64,000 nt of DNA from Pseudaminobacter soli (ex Li et al. 2025) (GCF_003012705.1 NZ_PXYL01000004.1:477817-541816); one strand, 5' to 3'. Counted from the stretch's first letter, positions 9,561 to 19,721 are shown. Translations and numbers: made by a program. Notes: generated by a model from the letters alone, not told the origin.

Positions 9561-10847
9561 ATGACCTATAGCAGTCCGATTTCGCCAGGTTACTCCTGGT
9601 ACGAAGCCACTGTCGGCGAACGGCAGGTCTACCCTGCGCTCGACGGCGACCGCTCGGTCGACGTCGTCATCGTCGGCGGCGGCTTCACCGGCTTGTCGGC
9701 CGCGGCGCATCTGGCCAAGGCCGGCACGAATGTCGCGCTGATCGAGGCGCATCGCTTCGGCGATGGCGCCTCGGGACGCAATGGCGGCCAGCTCGGCACG
9801 GGCCAGCGCGCCTGGGCCGAGGACCTCGAAGCCGAACTCGGCTTCACCCGCGCCAAGGCGCTGTTCGACCTTGCCGAGGAGGCCAAGGCGCATCTGCTCG
9901 ATTTCGCAACGGCCAACGCGATCGACATCGAGTTCATGCCCGGCCAATTGTCGGTCGCGCACAAGCCGCGCTATGTCGACGCCTACAAGGCGCATGCCGA
10001 CATCATGGCAACGCGCTTCGGCTACGATCACATCAGCTTCATGGATGCGAAGGAAACGGCCGAGCGCCTGGGCACGACCGCCTATTTCGGCGGCACGCGC
10101 GACGGCGGCACCGGCCATATCCATCCGCTGAAGCTCGCGGTCGGCACAGCGCGCGTGGCGGCGGCCGCTGGAGCGCAGCTCTTCGAGACGACGCCGGCTA
10201 CCGGCATCACCTCGTCCGGCGGCAAGGTGCGGGTGACCACGCCTTTCGGCACCATCACCGCCGACAAGGCGCTGATTGCGGTCAACGCCTATGGCGGCAT
10301 GCTGGAGCCGATGAGCGCCTCGCATGTCATGCCCATCGGCTCCTTCATCGGCGCGACAGTGCCGCTCGGATCCGACAGCCCGGTCATACCGGGAGGTGAA
10401 TCGGTGGACGATTCACGCTTCGTCGTGCGCTATTTCCGCAAGTCCAAGGACGGTCGTCTGCTCTTCGGCGGCCGCGAGGCCTATACGGTCAGCGATCCCA
10501 AGGACATCCAGACCCAGATCCGCAAGCAGATCACCGAGCTCTATCCATCGCTGAAGGATGTGGAGATCACCCATGGCTGGGGCGGCTATGTCGGCATTAC
10601 TGTGCCGAGAAAGCCCTTCGTCCGCGAAGTGATGCCCAATGTCATCTACGCCGGCGGCTATTCGGGCCACGGCGTGATGCTGTCCAACTTCGTGGGCAAG
10701 CTCTATGCGGAAACGGTCGCCGGCAACCGCGACCGGCTAAAGCTCTTCGAAGAACTGAAGATACCGCCCTTCCCCGGCGGCCGGCGCCTGCGCACGCCGC
10801 TGCTGTTCCTGGCGCTCAACTGGTTCGCCCTACGCGACCGGATTTGA
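9561..10847 (+). CDS. puuB: FAD-dependent amine oxidase, gamma-glutamylputrescine oxidase type
   Basis: A 428-residue DAO-family flavoprotein. The dinucleotide-binding signature VVIVGGGFTGLSAAAHLAKAG is at about residues 34-54, with the family motif DGASGRNGGQLGTGQ after it. The FAD-closing motif near the C-terminus is YAGGYSGHGVMLSN. PuuB oxidises gamma-glutamylputrescine to the aldehyde with H2O2 release. It shares an operon with the upstream puuA and is followed by a strong terminator. Confidence 0.88.
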   Translation: MTYSSPISPGYSWYEATVGERQVYPALDGDRSVDVVIVGGGFTGLSAAAHLAKAGTNVALIEAHRFGDGASGRNGGQLGTGQRAWAEDLEAELGFTRAKALFDLAEEAKAHLLDFATANAIDIEFMPGQLSVAHKPRYVDAYKAHADIMATRFGYDHISFMDAKETAERLGTTAYFGGTRDGGTGHIHPLKLAVGTARVAAAAGAQLFETTPATGITSSGGKVRVTTPFGTITADKALIAVNAYGGMLEPMSASHVMPIGSFIGATVPLGSDSPVIPGGESVDDSRFVVRYFRKSKDGRLLFGGREAYTVSDPKDIQTQIRKQITELYPSLKDVEITHGWGGYVGITVPRKPFVREVMPNVIYAGGYSGHGVMLSNFVGKLYAETVAGNRDRLKLFEELKIPPFPGGRRLRTPLLFLALNWFALRDRI

Positions 10848-10855
10848 CGCCACGA

Positions 10856-10892
10856 ACAAAAAAACCCGGCGCAGGCGCCGGGTTTTTTGTTG
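10856..10892. terminator. Bidirectional terminator between puuB and the hydrolase gene
   Basis: The stem ACCCGGCGC / GCGCCGGGT is flanked by AAAAAAA on the left and TTTTTTG on the right. It can therefore end transcription from both the puuB side and the convergent minus-strand gene. Confidence 0.9.
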
Positions 10893-10953
10893 TGCGCCTT
10901 GGTGAAAAGGCAAAGGCTTTTTGCCTATCCGACCAAGACGTCCCCCGCCCTTC

Positions 10954-11925
10954 CTATTTCACCCTCGGAATTGGCCGGTTCTGGGTTGCGATCAGCAGGC
11001 CGATGGCGTCGACCGCCTTCGGGTCGGCCTCGTAGGACATCGCGGTCTGCGAAACCATCGAGGCTTTGGTGGCCGAGGTCGTCTTCTGCGCCGGCACGAA
11101 CGAAGCCTTGGTCACAGGGAGTGCTGCGTTCGCTGCCGACATATTCTGGGGAGCAACCCCGTCCCGGGACTGCGGCATCGCTGCCGCGGTTCTGATGAGC
11201 CTGGGCCCCTTGCCCGACAGCTGAGCGGCGCCGTTGGCCGACGCAATGGCCTGGCCGGCAACCTCATCCCTGGACTGCGGCACCACTGCCGCGACCCTGG
11301 CGAGCCTCGGCTCCTTGCCGGGCAATTGCGCTGCCGCGATCTGGCTTGCCGTCTCAGCCTGCGGCGCGGCGGCCTCAGCGACCTGCGTCTGCCGCTCCAT
11401 CATGCGATGGCGGTCGCGTTTTTCGTAGAAGGCGTTGCCGCCGGCCTGCAGAACGTAATGCATGTTCTTGTAGGGAAAGCGCAGTCCGGCAGTGTGGAAG
11501 AACATCGCGCTCTTGACCGCCGGGTGGCGTTCGCCCTTCAGCACGGAATCGGCCGCCGCGACCACATCGGGAAGCGCCTTGGAATCCATCTTCCGCGACA
11601 GCACGCCGGGCGCAAACTGGCCCCTCTGGCCAACGACCTTGCAGACCGTGTCGCCATATTCGCCGGACTGCAGCCGGTTCATCACCACCGTGCCGACCGC
11701 CACGAGACCCTCGCGGCTCGACCGGTTCGATTCAAAGAACATTGCTCGGGCAAGACATTCCCTGTCCTTGGTCGTGTAGCCATAGGACGTTTTCACGGAA
11801 GATGTCCTGCTGATGGACGAGGTTTTCATGCCGTCGACACCTTGGGTGGTGCAACCGGCAAGAAAACAGGTAGAAACCACGGCGCCGAGCGCCAGACTCG
11901 TCCCCCACTTCTCCAATTTTATCAA
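10954..11925 (-). CDS. Lipoprotein cell-wall hydrolase, SleB (Hydrolase_2) family
   Basis: A 323-residue protein. A type II signal peptide ends in the lipobox LAGC (residues about 22-25), so it is probably membrane-anchored in the periplasm. The SleB-like domain follows at about 50-170, with RAMFFESNRSSREGLVAVGTVVMNRLQSG containing the likely catalytic Glu. SleB-type enzymes cleave peptidoglycan glycan strands. The C-terminal 150 residues are Ala/Gln/Pro-rich and contain two related copies of a GKxPRLxR segment, probably a flexible linker. Confidence 0.85.
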   Translation of the reverse strand: MIKLEKWGTSLALGAVVSTCFLAGCTTQGVDGMKTSSISRTSSVKTSYGYTTKDRECLARAMFFESNRSSREGLVAVGTVVMNRLQSGEYGDTVCKVVGQRGQFAPGVLSRKMDSKALPDVVAAADSVLKGERHPAVKSAMFFHTAGLRFPYKNMHYVLQAGGNAFYEKRDRHRMMERQTQVAEAAAPQAETASQIAAAQLPGKEPRLARVAAVVPQSRDEVAGQAIASANGAAQLSGKGPRLIRTAAAMPQSRDGVAPQNMSAANAALPVTKASFVPAQKTTSATKASMVSQTAMSYEADPKAVDAIGLLIATQNRPIPRVK

Positions 11926-12142
11926 ACGGGCCCCTTACTCCTTGAACGCCCCGGCCCGCGTTTAAGAAGAAGAAATTTCCCGGCTGAAAAGTGGCTAAAA
12001 CCGCAACATTTTGCGGCACGGCGCTAACATTGTGACACATGCCGCAAGAATCTGAGAGCCCGAACGGGCGTCTCACTTCAAGTATCCAATAGCTTGATCA
12101 TGCGCATGAGCAACATGGTAACATGCTGAATCCACAGATGAT

Positions 12143-12170
12143 CTTCCAAAGCCTCGGTAGACTTTGGAAG
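12143..12170. terminator. Hairpin downstream of the SDR gene
   Basis: A perfect 9-bp stem CTTCCAAAG / CTTTGGAAG with a ten-base loop sits just past the stop of the minus-strand SDR gene. There is no clear T run, so it may be a weak or Rho-assisted end signal. Confidence 0.45.
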
Positions 12171-12177
12171 TCACATC

Positions 12178-12927
12178 TCAGATGCAGCGGCCGCCATCGA
12201 CCTCCAGCGCAACGCCCGTAATAAAGGCAGCTTCGTCGGAAGCGAGCCACAACGCGGCGTTGGCGATGTCGAGCGGCGTCGACAGCCGTCCAAGCGGAAT
12301 TGAGGCCCGGAACTTGGCCCGCATCTCAGGCGTATCCTCGCCCATGAACTGGGCCAGCATGCCGGTTTCGCCGGCCACCGGGCACAGGCAATTGACACGG
12401 ATGTTCTTCGGCGCCAGCTCCACGGCCATCGACTTGGTGGCGGTGATCGCCCAGCCCTTGGAGGCGTTGTACCAGGTCAGGCCCGGCCGCGGGCGCAGGC
12501 CGGCGGTGGAAGCGGTGGTGATGAAGGAGCCGCCGCCCTGGGCCTCCATGATCGGCACCACGGTGCGCGCGGCATGGTAGATCGCCTTCATGTTGACGGC
12601 GGTGATGAGGTCGAACACCTCCTCGTCGACGCCAAGCATGTCGCCGTTGCGGTGGGTGTAGCCGGCATTGTTGACCATCACGTCGATGCGGCCGAAATTG
12701 CCCATGGCCGCCCCGACCAGCTCATCGAACTCGGCGCGCTGCGACACGTCGGTCTGCACGGCAATCGCCGCCTCGCCGATCTCGCTCGCCACGCGCTCGG
12801 CGCCTTTCGCATTGAGATCCGCCACGACGACCCTGGCGCCCTCCTCGGCAAAGCGCTTGGCCATGCCTTCGCCAAAACCCGATGCCGCCCCGGTGATGAC
12901 TGCGACCTTGTCCTTCAGACGTGCCAT
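12178..12927 (-). CDS. Short-chain dehydrogenase/reductase
   Basis: A 249-residue classical SDR. The NAD(P) site is TGAASGFGEGM (about residues 12-22), VNNAGYTH marks the NNAG motif, and the catalytic Tyr-Lys pair is WYNASKGW. The C-terminal SDEAAFITGVALEVDGGRCI is typical of FabG-like members. It lies 50 bases downstream of the aldehyde dehydrogenase gene on the same strand. The two could oxidise an alcohol and then its aldehyde, but the substrate is unknown. Confidence 0.85.
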   Translation of the reverse strand: MARLKDKVAVITGAASGFGEGMAKRFAEEGARVVVADLNAKGAERVASEIGEAAIAVQTDVSQRAEFDELVGAAMGNFGRIDVMVNNAGYTHRNGDMLGVDEEVFDLITAVNMKAIYHAARTVVPIMEAQGGGSFITTASTAGLRPRPGLTWYNASKGWAITATKSMAVELAPKNIRVNCLCPVAGETGMLAQFMGEDTPEMRAKFRASIPLGRLSTPLDIANAALWLASDEAAFITGVALEVDGGRCI

Positions 12928-12977
12928 GAGATTTCCTGCTTTCGAACTGCGGAGCGAAGATGATCGCTCAAGACTGG

Positions 12978-14460
12978 TTAGCCATGATTGAAGACGATCG
13001 TCTTGGTCGCCGACATGTCGTAGAGCGCCTCAAAACCCTTTTTCGCGCCCATGGCCGGATTTCTTGAAGCCGCCGAAGGGCAGCTCGATGCCGCCGCCCG
13101 CGCCATAGCCATTGACGAAGACCTGGCCGGCGCGCACCCGCTTGGCGACACGGTGCTGGCGGGCGCCGTCCCTGGTCCAGACGCCGGCCACGAGACCGAA
13201 GTCCGTGCCGTTGGCGAGCTTGATCGCCTGCTCCTCGCCCTCGAACGGGAACAGCGACAGCACGGGCCCGAAAATCTCCTCCTGCGCGATCGTCGCCGTA
13301 GGGTCGACCGAGCCGAACAGGACCGGCTCCTGATAGTAGCCGCCGGCCGGCGCATCGGGATGGATCGAGCCGCGCGCCAGCACCGGAATATCGGCCTCTT
13401 CGGCGGCGGCGATCATGCCGGCGACCTTTTCCTTCTGCCTGGGGTTGATCAGCGGGCCCAGATCGAGATCAGCGTCATGCGGGCCGGCGACGAGCTTTGA
13501 GAAGCGCTCGGCCAGTGCGGCGGCGACGCGCTCATAGACAGGCTTTTCGATCAGCACGCGACTGCCGGCCGAGCAGGTCTGGCCGCCATTCTGGATGATG
13601 GCGTTGACCAGCACCGGCAGCGCGGCCTCGATGTCGGCGTCGGCAAACACGATCTGGGGCGACTTGCCGCCCAGTTCCATCGTCACGCCGCGATTGTTGA
13701 CCGCCGCCGCCTGCTGGATCGCGGTGCCGGTGACCGGCGAGCCGGTGAAGGTCACGTAATCGACCAGCGGATGGGCCGAAAGTGCGGCACCCGCATCGCG
13801 GCCATAGCCGGTGATGACGTTGAACACGCCGGCCGGGATGCCGGCCTCCAGCGCCAGTTCGGCGATGCGGATGGTGGTGAGCGAAGCGTCCTCGGCCGGC
13901 TTGACCACCAGCGTGTTGCCCATGGCAAGTGCTGCGCCCACCACACGGGCGAGGATCTGCAGCGGATAGTTCCACGGAATGATGCCGGCCACCACGCCAT
14001 GCGGCTCGCGCAAGGTCAGCGCCGTGTAGCCATCGAGGAACGGGATGGTATCGCCATGGATCTTGTCGCACGCGCCACCGTAGAATTCGTAGTAGCGCAT
14101 GGCGCCGGTGACATCGGCCTTGCCCTGTCGGATCGGCTTGCCGGTGTCGCGCGATTCAAGTGCTGCAAGCTCGTCGCCGTTCTTTTCCACGAGCTGGAAA
14201 AGCCGGGTCAGGCGGCGTCCGCGCTCGACGGCAGGCATGCGGCTCCAGGGCCCTTCATTGAAGGCGCGGCTCGCAGATTGCACCGCGCGATCCACGTCAC
14301 CCTTGCCGGCGGCCGGAATGGAAGCAAATACCTTGCCATCGGATGGGCTCAGCACGTCGATGCGTTCGCCTGACAGCGCGTCGACCTGACGGCCGTCCAC
14401 CAGCTGCATGAAGGCGCGGCCTTCCGCCACGGTTCTGGAAAGATGCGTACCCATGGCCAA
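12978..14460 (-). pseudogene. Aldehyde dehydrogenase with an apparent C-terminal frameshift
   Basis: NAD(P)-dependent aldehyde dehydrogenase of the betaine-aldehyde/PuuC type. The NAD-site segment IIPWNYPLQI, the catalytic Glu in MELGGKSPQ and the catalytic Cys in GGQTCSAGSR are all intact. In frame it stops at 13030 after HGREKGF (476 residues). Removing one A from the coding-strand A5 run (plus-strand T5 at 13039-13043) restores the usual tail EALYDMSATKTIVFNHG, ending at 12978. The tract is a classic slippage or sequencing-error site. The protein may be truncated by about 17 residues or may be an intact gene misread. Confidence 0.8.
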
Positions 14461-14657
14461 GCTCCCTTTTTGGATTCCGCCGGTTTTCGTCCTATGCTGG
14501 CGGCGCGAACGTCATCGGGCAACTATCGCCCGTGCAGAGAAACCCGGGTTGGACCAGTGTCAAGGTCGAAGCTGTGACAGTCTGGCTCTGGAAATTTTAA
14601 ATCGATTAGATTAATAGGGATGGCGAACCGCCCCCGTCGCGACTCCGGAATACCGCT

Positions 14658-16127
14658 ATGACCAGTCAGATCATCCCCGTCGAAGCTTTCGATCTCGTCG
14701 TTTTCGGGGGCACGGGCGACCTCGCCGAGCGCAAGCTGCTGCCCGCCCTCTATCAGCGCCAGCGCGCCGGCCAGTTTTCCGAGCCGACGCGAATCATCGG
14801 CGCCTCGCGCGCCAAGCTGTCGGACGACGACTACCGCGCCTTCGCCCGCAAGGCGATCTCCGAGCATGTGAAGGCCGAAGAGATCGACGATGCGCAGCTG
14901 GAGACGTTCCTGAAGCGGCTCAGCTATGTCGTGGTCAACGCCGTGTCGGGCGACGGCTTCGACGACCTGAAGAAGAAGGTCGGCGACAGCAAGGCCGTTC
15001 GCGCCTTCTATCTCGCGGTCGCGCCGGCGCTGTTCGGCGACATTTCCCAGCACCTGCAGGAGGTGGGGCTGGTGACGCCGACCTCGCGCATCGTCATGGA
15101 AAAGCCCATCGGCCGCGATCTTGCCTCGGCGCGTGCGCTGAACGACCAGCTCGCCAAGGTCTTTTCCGAACAGCAGATCTTCCGCATCGACCACTATCTC
15201 GGCAAGGAGACGGTGCAGAACCTGATGGCGCTGCGCTTTGCCAATGCGCTTTACGAGCCGCTGTGGAACTCGGCGCATATCGATCACGTCCAGATCACCG
15301 TCGCCGAAACGGTCGGCCTCGAGGACCGCATCACCTATTACGACAAGGCGGGCGCGCTGCGCGACATGGTGCAGAACCACATCCTGCAGCTTCTGTGCCT
15401 GGTCGCCATGGAGGCGCCGTCATCCACGGAAGCCGATGCATTGCGCGACGAGAAGCTGAAAGTGCTGCGCTCGCTCAAGCGCATCAACGGCCAGGAAGCG
15501 CCCAAGTCCACCGTGCGCGGCCAATACCGTGCCGGCGCATCGGCCAACGGACCGGTCAAGGGCTATCTCGAGGAGCTCGGCAACAGCCAGAGCAACACCG
15601 AGACCTTCGTCGCCATCAAGGCCGAGATCGCCAACTGGCGCTGGGCCGGCGTGCCCTTCTATCTGCGCACGGGAAAACGCATGGCCACGCGCGTTTCCGA
15701 GATCGTCATCGAGTTCAAGCCCATCCCGCACTCCATCTTCGAGGAAAGCGCGGGCAACATCACCGCCAACCAGCTGGTGATCCGCCTGCAGCCGGACGAG
15801 GGCGTCAAGCAGTGGATCATGATCAAGGATCCGGGCCCGGGCGGCATGCGCCTGCGCCTCGTGTCGCTCGACATGAGCTTTGCCGAGAGCTTCCAGGAGC
15901 GTAATCCCGACGCCTATGAGCGGCTGATCATGGACATGATCCGGGGCAACCAGTCGCTGTTCATGAGCCGCGACGAGGTCGAGGCGGCGTGGAAGTGGAT
16001 AGACCCGATCCGTGGCGCCTGGGAAGACAGCCAGCAGGAAGTGCAAGGCTACACCGCCGGCACCTGGGGCCCGTCGGCCTCGATCGCGCTCATCGAGCGC
16101 GACGGCCGCACCTGGCACGAGAGCTGA
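14658..16127 (+). CDS. zwf: Glucose-6-phosphate 1-dehydrogenase
   Basis: Oxidises glucose-6-phosphate to 6-phosphogluconolactone with NADP+ (or NAD+). The 489-residue protein has the nucleotide-binding start VVFGGTGDLAERKLLPALY, the substrate-binding motif RIDHYLGKE at about residues 176-184 and the C-terminal KWIDPIRGAWE. It is the first gene of a zwf-pgl-edd operon, the front half of the Entner-Doudoroff pathway. An AT-rich stretch at about 14594-14620 (TTTTAAATCGATTAGATTAA) lies just upstream and could hold the promoter. Confidence 0.97.
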   Translation: MTSQIIPVEAFDLVVFGGTGDLAERKLLPALYQRQRAGQFSEPTRIIGASRAKLSDDDYRAFARKAISEHVKAEEIDDAQLETFLKRLSYVVVNAVSGDGFDDLKKKVGDSKAVRAFYLAVAPALFGDISQHLQEVGLVTPTSRIVMEKPIGRDLASARALNDQLAKVFSEQQIFRIDHYLGKETVQNLMALRFANALYEPLWNSAHIDHVQITVAETVGLEDRITYYDKAGALRDMVQNHILQLLCLVAMEAPSSTEADALRDEKLKVLRSLKRINGQEAPKSTVRGQYRAGASANGPVKGYLEELGNSQSNTETFVAIKAEIANWRWAGVPFYLRTGKRMATRVSEIVIEFKPIPHSIFEESAGNITANQLVIRLQPDEGVKQWIMIKDPGPGGMRLRLVSLDMSFAESFQERNPDAYERLIMDMIRGNQSLFMSRDEVEAAWKWIDPIRGAWEDSQQEVQGYTAGTWGPSASIALIERDGRTWHES

Positions 16128-16132
16128 GCGGC

Positions 16133-16834
16133 ATGGACGCGCCTGCCCGTAACTGGCACGAATTCGCTTCCTCCGAAACGCTGGCGTCCGGCTTTGCGAA
16201 GACCGTCGCCAAAATTCTGAGCGAGGCGATCGGCGCGCGCGGCAAAGCCACGCTCGCCGTGTCCGGCGGCACCACGCCGGGCCTGTTCTTCCGCGCCCTG
16301 TCGCACGAGAAGATCGACTGGGCGAAGGTGATCGTCTCGCTGGTGGACGAGCGCTTCGTGCCGGAGAATTCGCCGCGCTCCAATGCCGGGCTGGTGGCAG
16401 CCAACCTTCTGCAGAACGAGGCGGCAGCGGCCAGTTTCGTCGGCCTTTATTCGACGGCCGCGGACGTGGAGAGTGCTGCCAAGCATGCCAATGACGTGGT
16501 CGGCCAGCGCGTGCTGCCGCTCGATGCCGTCATCCTCGGCATGGGCGGGGACGGGCACACCGCCTCCTTCTTTCCCGATGCCGACAACCTCGCAACCCTT
16601 CTCGACCCGGATGCCGAGGCCAATGTGCTGCCGGTCCACGCGCCGAGCGGCATAGAACCGCGCCTGACGCTGACGCTGCCGCGCATCGCGTCCGCCGGCT
16701 TCATCGCGCTCCATATCGAGGGCGCGCAAAAGCGCCGCGTCGTGGAAGCCGCGCTCGACGACGAGCCGCATCTGCCGGTTCGCGCCGTCTTCGACCACGC
16801 CAAAGTGCCCGTACAGATCTTCTGGGCGCCGTAA
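16133..16834 (+). CDS. pgl: 6-phosphogluconolactonase
   Basis: Hydrolyses 6-phosphogluconolactone to 6-phosphogluconate. The 233-residue protein has the family motifs LAVSGGTTPGLFFRAL, SLVDERFVP and GMGGDGHTASFFPD. The start at 16133 (MDAPARNW) is 5 bases after the zwf stop. Middle gene of the zwf-pgl-edd operon. Confidence 0.95.
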   Translation: MDAPARNWHEFASSETLASGFAKTVAKILSEAIGARGKATLAVSGGTTPGLFFRALSHEKIDWAKVIVSLVDERFVPENSPRSNAGLVAANLLQNEAAAASFVGLYSTAADVESAAKHANDVVGQRVLPLDAVILGMGGDGHTASFFPDADNLATLLDPDAEANVLPVHAPSGIEPRLTLTLPRIASAGFIALHIEGAQKRRVVEAALDDEPHLPVRAVFDHAKVPVQIFWAP

Positions 16835-16899
16835 TCTTCTCAGGTTCGGCGAACCGGCCCTCCCCCGCGTTCCTGGACCGCTGATCAAGGAACGACCAT

Positions 16900-18726
16900 A
16901 TGACCGCGAGAAGCGATATCGAAGCCATCACCGAGCGGATCCGCGAGCGCTCGCGGGCGTCGCGCGAAATCTATCTGGAACGGATAGAGCGCGCCGCCGG
17001 CCAGAGCGCCAACCGCGCGGTGCTGTCCTGCGGCAACCTCGCCCACGGCTTTGCGGTGTGCAGCCCTTCGGAAAAGTCGGCTCTCGGCGGCGACAAGGTG
17101 CCCAATCTCGGCATCATCACCTCCTACAACGACATGCTGTCGGCGCATCAGCCCTTCGAGACCTACCCGCAGCTGATCAAGCAGGCGGCGCGCGAGGCGG
17201 GCGGCATCGCACAGGTGGCAGGCGGCGTGCCGGCCATGTGCGACGGCGTCACCCAGGGCCAGCCGGGCATGGAGCTTTCGCTGTTCTCGCGCGACATCAT
17301 CGCCATGGCAGCGGCGGTCGGCCTCAGCCACAACATGTTCGACGCCGCCGTCTTCCTCGGCGTCTGCGACAAGATCGTGCCGGGTCTGGCGATCGCCGCC
17401 CTCACCTTCGGCCATCTGCCCGCCGTCTTCATCCCCGCCGGGCCGATGCCCTCGGGCCTGGCCAATGACGAGAAGGCGAAGGTTCGCCAGCTTTATGCCG
17501 AAGGCAAGATCGGCCGCCCCGAGCTGCTCGAGGCCGAGTCGAAATCTTATCACGGCCCGGGCACCTGCACCTTCTACGGCACCGCCAACTCCAACCAGAT
17601 GCTGATGGAGATCATGGGCCTGCACACGCCGGGCGCCTCCTTCGTCAATCCCGGCACGCCACTGCGCGATGCGCTGACGAAGGAAGCCGCCAAGCAGGCG
17701 CTGGCAATCACCGCGCTGGGCAATGCCTATATGCCCGTCGGCCGCATGATCGACGAGCGCTCCATCGTCAACGGCGTGGTCGGTCTGCATGCCACGGGCG
17801 GCTCGACCAACCACACCATCCACCTCATCGCCATGGCTGCCGCGGCAGGCATCCGCCTGACCTGGCAGGACATTTCCGACCTTTCCGACGCAACGCCGCT
17901 TCTGGCACGCGTCTACCCGAACGGCCTTGCCGACGTGAACCACTTCCACGCCGCGGGCGGCCTCGGCTTCCTCATCCGCGAACTACTCGATGCCGGCCTG
18001 CTGCATGAGGACGTGCGCACCATCTGGGGCGAAGGCCTGCGCCCCTATGCTGTCGAGGCCAAGCTTGGCGCCGACGGCTCGGTTCAGCGCGAAGCCGCAC
18101 CTGAGCAGAGCGGCGACGAGAAGGTGCTGGTGCCGGCAACAAAGGCCTTCCAGCACACCGGCGGCCTGAAAGTGCTTAGCGGCAATGTTGGCCACGCCGT
18201 TATCAAGACCTCCGCTGTGAAGCCGGAGCGCCGCGTCATCGAGGCGCCGGCTGTGGTGCTCGACAGCCAGCAGGCGTTGAACGACGCCTTCAAGGCCGGC
18301 GAGCTCGACCGCGATTTCGTCGCCGTCATCCGCTTCCAGGGCCCGCGCGCCAATGGCATGCCGGAACTGCACAAGCTCACCACCATCCTCGGCATTCTGC
18401 AGGATCGCGGCCACAAGGTCGCGCTGGTTACCGACGGGCGCATGTCGGGCGCGTCGGGCAAGGTGCCGGCGGCGATCCATGTCACGCCCGAAGCGCTGGA
18501 GGGCGGCGTCATCGGCAAGATCCTCGACGGCGACATGATCCGCCTCGACGGGGAAAACGGCACGCTCGAAGTGTTCGTCCCCGAAGCCGAATTGAAGACG
18601 CGCAAAGTCCCGCTGATCGATCTCACCGAAAACGAATATGGGTTCGGACGCGAACTGTTTGCCGGCTTCCGCCAGATGGCCGGCCGCGCGGACGAGGGCG
18701 CGAGCTCGTTCGGGATAGTGGCATAG
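16900..18726 (+). CDS. edd: Phosphogluconate dehydratase
   Basis: Converts 6-phosphogluconate to 2-keto-3-deoxy-6-phosphogluconate, the committing step of the Entner-Doudoroff route. The 608-residue protein belongs to the IlvD/Edd family. Fe-S and substrate segments include [43 protein letters not shown] and [19 protein letters not shown]. No eda (aldolase) gene follows within the window. Confidence 0.96.
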   Translation: MTARSDIEAITERIRERSRASREIYLERIERAAGQSANRAVLSCGNLAHGFAVCSPSEKSALGGDKVPNLGIITSYNDMLSAHQPFETYPQLIKQAAREAGGIAQVAGGVPAMCDGVTQGQPGMELSLFSRDIIAMAAAVGLSHNMFDAAVFLGVCDKIVPGLAIAALTFGHLPAVFIPAGPMPSGLANDEKAKVRQLYAEGKIGRPELLEAESKSYHGPGTCTFYGTANSNQMLMEIMGLHTPGASFVNPGTPLRDALTKEAAKQALAITALGNAYMPVGRMIDERSIVNGVVGLHATGGSTNHTIHLIAMAAAAGIRLTWQDISDLSDATPLLARVYPNGLADVNHFHAAGGLGFLIRELLDAGLLHEDVRTIWGEGLRPYAVEAKLGADGSVQREAAPEQSGDEKVLVPATKAFQHTGGLKVLSGNVGHAVIKTSAVKPERRVIEAPAVVLDSQQALNDAFKAGELDRDFVAVIRFQGPRANGMPELHKLTTILGILQDRGHKVALVTDGRMSGASGKVPAAIHVTPEALEGGVIGKILDGDMIRLDGENGTLEVFVPEAELKTRKVPLIDLTENEYGFGRELFAGFRQMAGRADEGASSFGIVA

Positions 18727-18772
18727 CCGCGCGTCTACTTCGGGCTTGAGTCGGGGATGACGCACGACGTCA

Positions 18773-18929
18773 CCCCCTCTCCGTCTCGGGCTTCGCCCGA
18801 GCCACCTCTCCCCGCAAGCGGGGCGAGGAACCGGCACCCGCCAAGGTCGCAGCCTCTCAGAACCTGGGTTCCTCGCCCCCATGAAATGGGGGAGAGGTGG
18901 CGAGGGCGCAGCCCGAGACGGAGAGGGGG
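18773..18929. repeat. Long imperfect inverted repeat (intergenic palindromic element)
   Basis: The left arm CCCCCTCTCCGTCTCGGGC is mirrored by GCCCGAGACGGAGAGGGGG at the right. Internal arms CCACCTCTCCCC / GGGGGAGAGGTGG and GGGGCGAGGAACC / GGTTCCTCGCCCC complete a cruciform-like element of about 157 bases. I associate this style of repeat with Mesorhizobium intergenic elements; the family name is not known to me. Confidence 0.75.
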
Positions 18930-19264
18930 ACGCCGGTTCAAGCTGAGGCAGCGGTCCAGTCCAGCAATTGCGCTATTGGAAACGGGGATGAATTCAGCGA
19001 CCGGCTGCCGACAAGCCATTGAAATTGTTGCCCCCAAGAGAAAATCTCAGTTTCTTTTATCCCCCACATTTCCGCCTCCCGCATAATCGCCTGCATCGGC
19101 CTCACCGGGAACACGGGTCATGAACCGGATGAGCGTGGAGGGCGACGATGTCCGGGCTGGTGGTGCTACGGTCGCACTGCTGGGTGATGAACCCCCAAGT
19201 CCGGGCCCAGGGTGTGGCTGGCCGCGCGAATGCGGAGGCGAACAAACCCAGGCAAGAGCATCGA

Positions 19265-19323
19265 ACGGGCGGTCGCGGAGACCGCAGATATTACTTAGAT
19301 GAGCGCGTTTCCCGACCGCCCGT
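19265..19323. other. Alternative hairpins in a structured intergenic stretch
   Basis: Arms ACGGGCGGTCG (19265-19275) and CGACCGCCCGT (19313-19323) form a perfect 11-bp stem. A smaller perfect stem GCGGTC (19269-19274) / GACCGC (19280-19285) uses part of the same left arm, so the two folds exclude each other. This could be a non-coding RNA or part of a dispersed repeat; neither is proven. Confidence 0.4.
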
Positions 19324-19386
19324 CTTCCCAGTTCTTTGAAATGGCCAGACGGTGAGAACCGGGCGTGGCAATGAATAGGTGCGTTC

Positions 19387-19516
19387 TTCGAGGCTCGCCC
19401 TGCGGGCGAGCACCTCAGAATGAGGGAGGTTGACGCCGACATCAGCCTCGGGAAACGGAGGTGGCGCCGACGGTAGCCCTCATGGTGAGGTGTGAGCCCG
19501 CAGGGCGAGCCTCGAA
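19387..19516. repeat. Second intergenic inverted repeat
   Basis: TTCGAGGCTCGCCCTGCGGG with following CGAGCACCTCA is mirrored by TGAGGTGTGAGCCCGC and AGGGCGAGCCTCGAA about 100 bases later. A likely dispersed palindromic element, different in sequence from the one at 18773. Confidence 0.7.
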
Positions 19517-19721
19517 CCACGAGGGCGGGACGAAGCGCACCGGCGCCCCCCGCTGCCCCAACATTATGGGCTAGCCTTTGCCAGCGCCAGCGGCTAACTC
19601 GAACAGCATCAATGCCTTGCATTGATTCAAACGGTCCGCTCGGGGGTGCGGGGGCGCGCTGGACCTTGCTTTTTTGTCGCCAGGAAGCTGGTGACACGAC
19701 GCGAGGAAAGGAGGCCACGCA

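Larger units (their letters stand above)
18727..19721. other. Repeat-rich non-coding kilobase between edd and the cyclase gene
   Basis: No convincing gene is seen in about 1 kb. The region has two large inverted repeats (18773-18929 and 19387-19516) and, between them, a structured GC-rich stretch (about 19094-19330) with alternative hairpins. Open frames here are low-complexity and Pro/Arg/Ser-rich on both strands. Confidence 0.7.

Noticed and set aside
19190..19220. AGTCCGGGCCCA resembling the RNase P RNA conserved core
   Set aside because: The flanking GAGGAAAGTCC context and downstream P15 loop are absent, so this is not rnpB.
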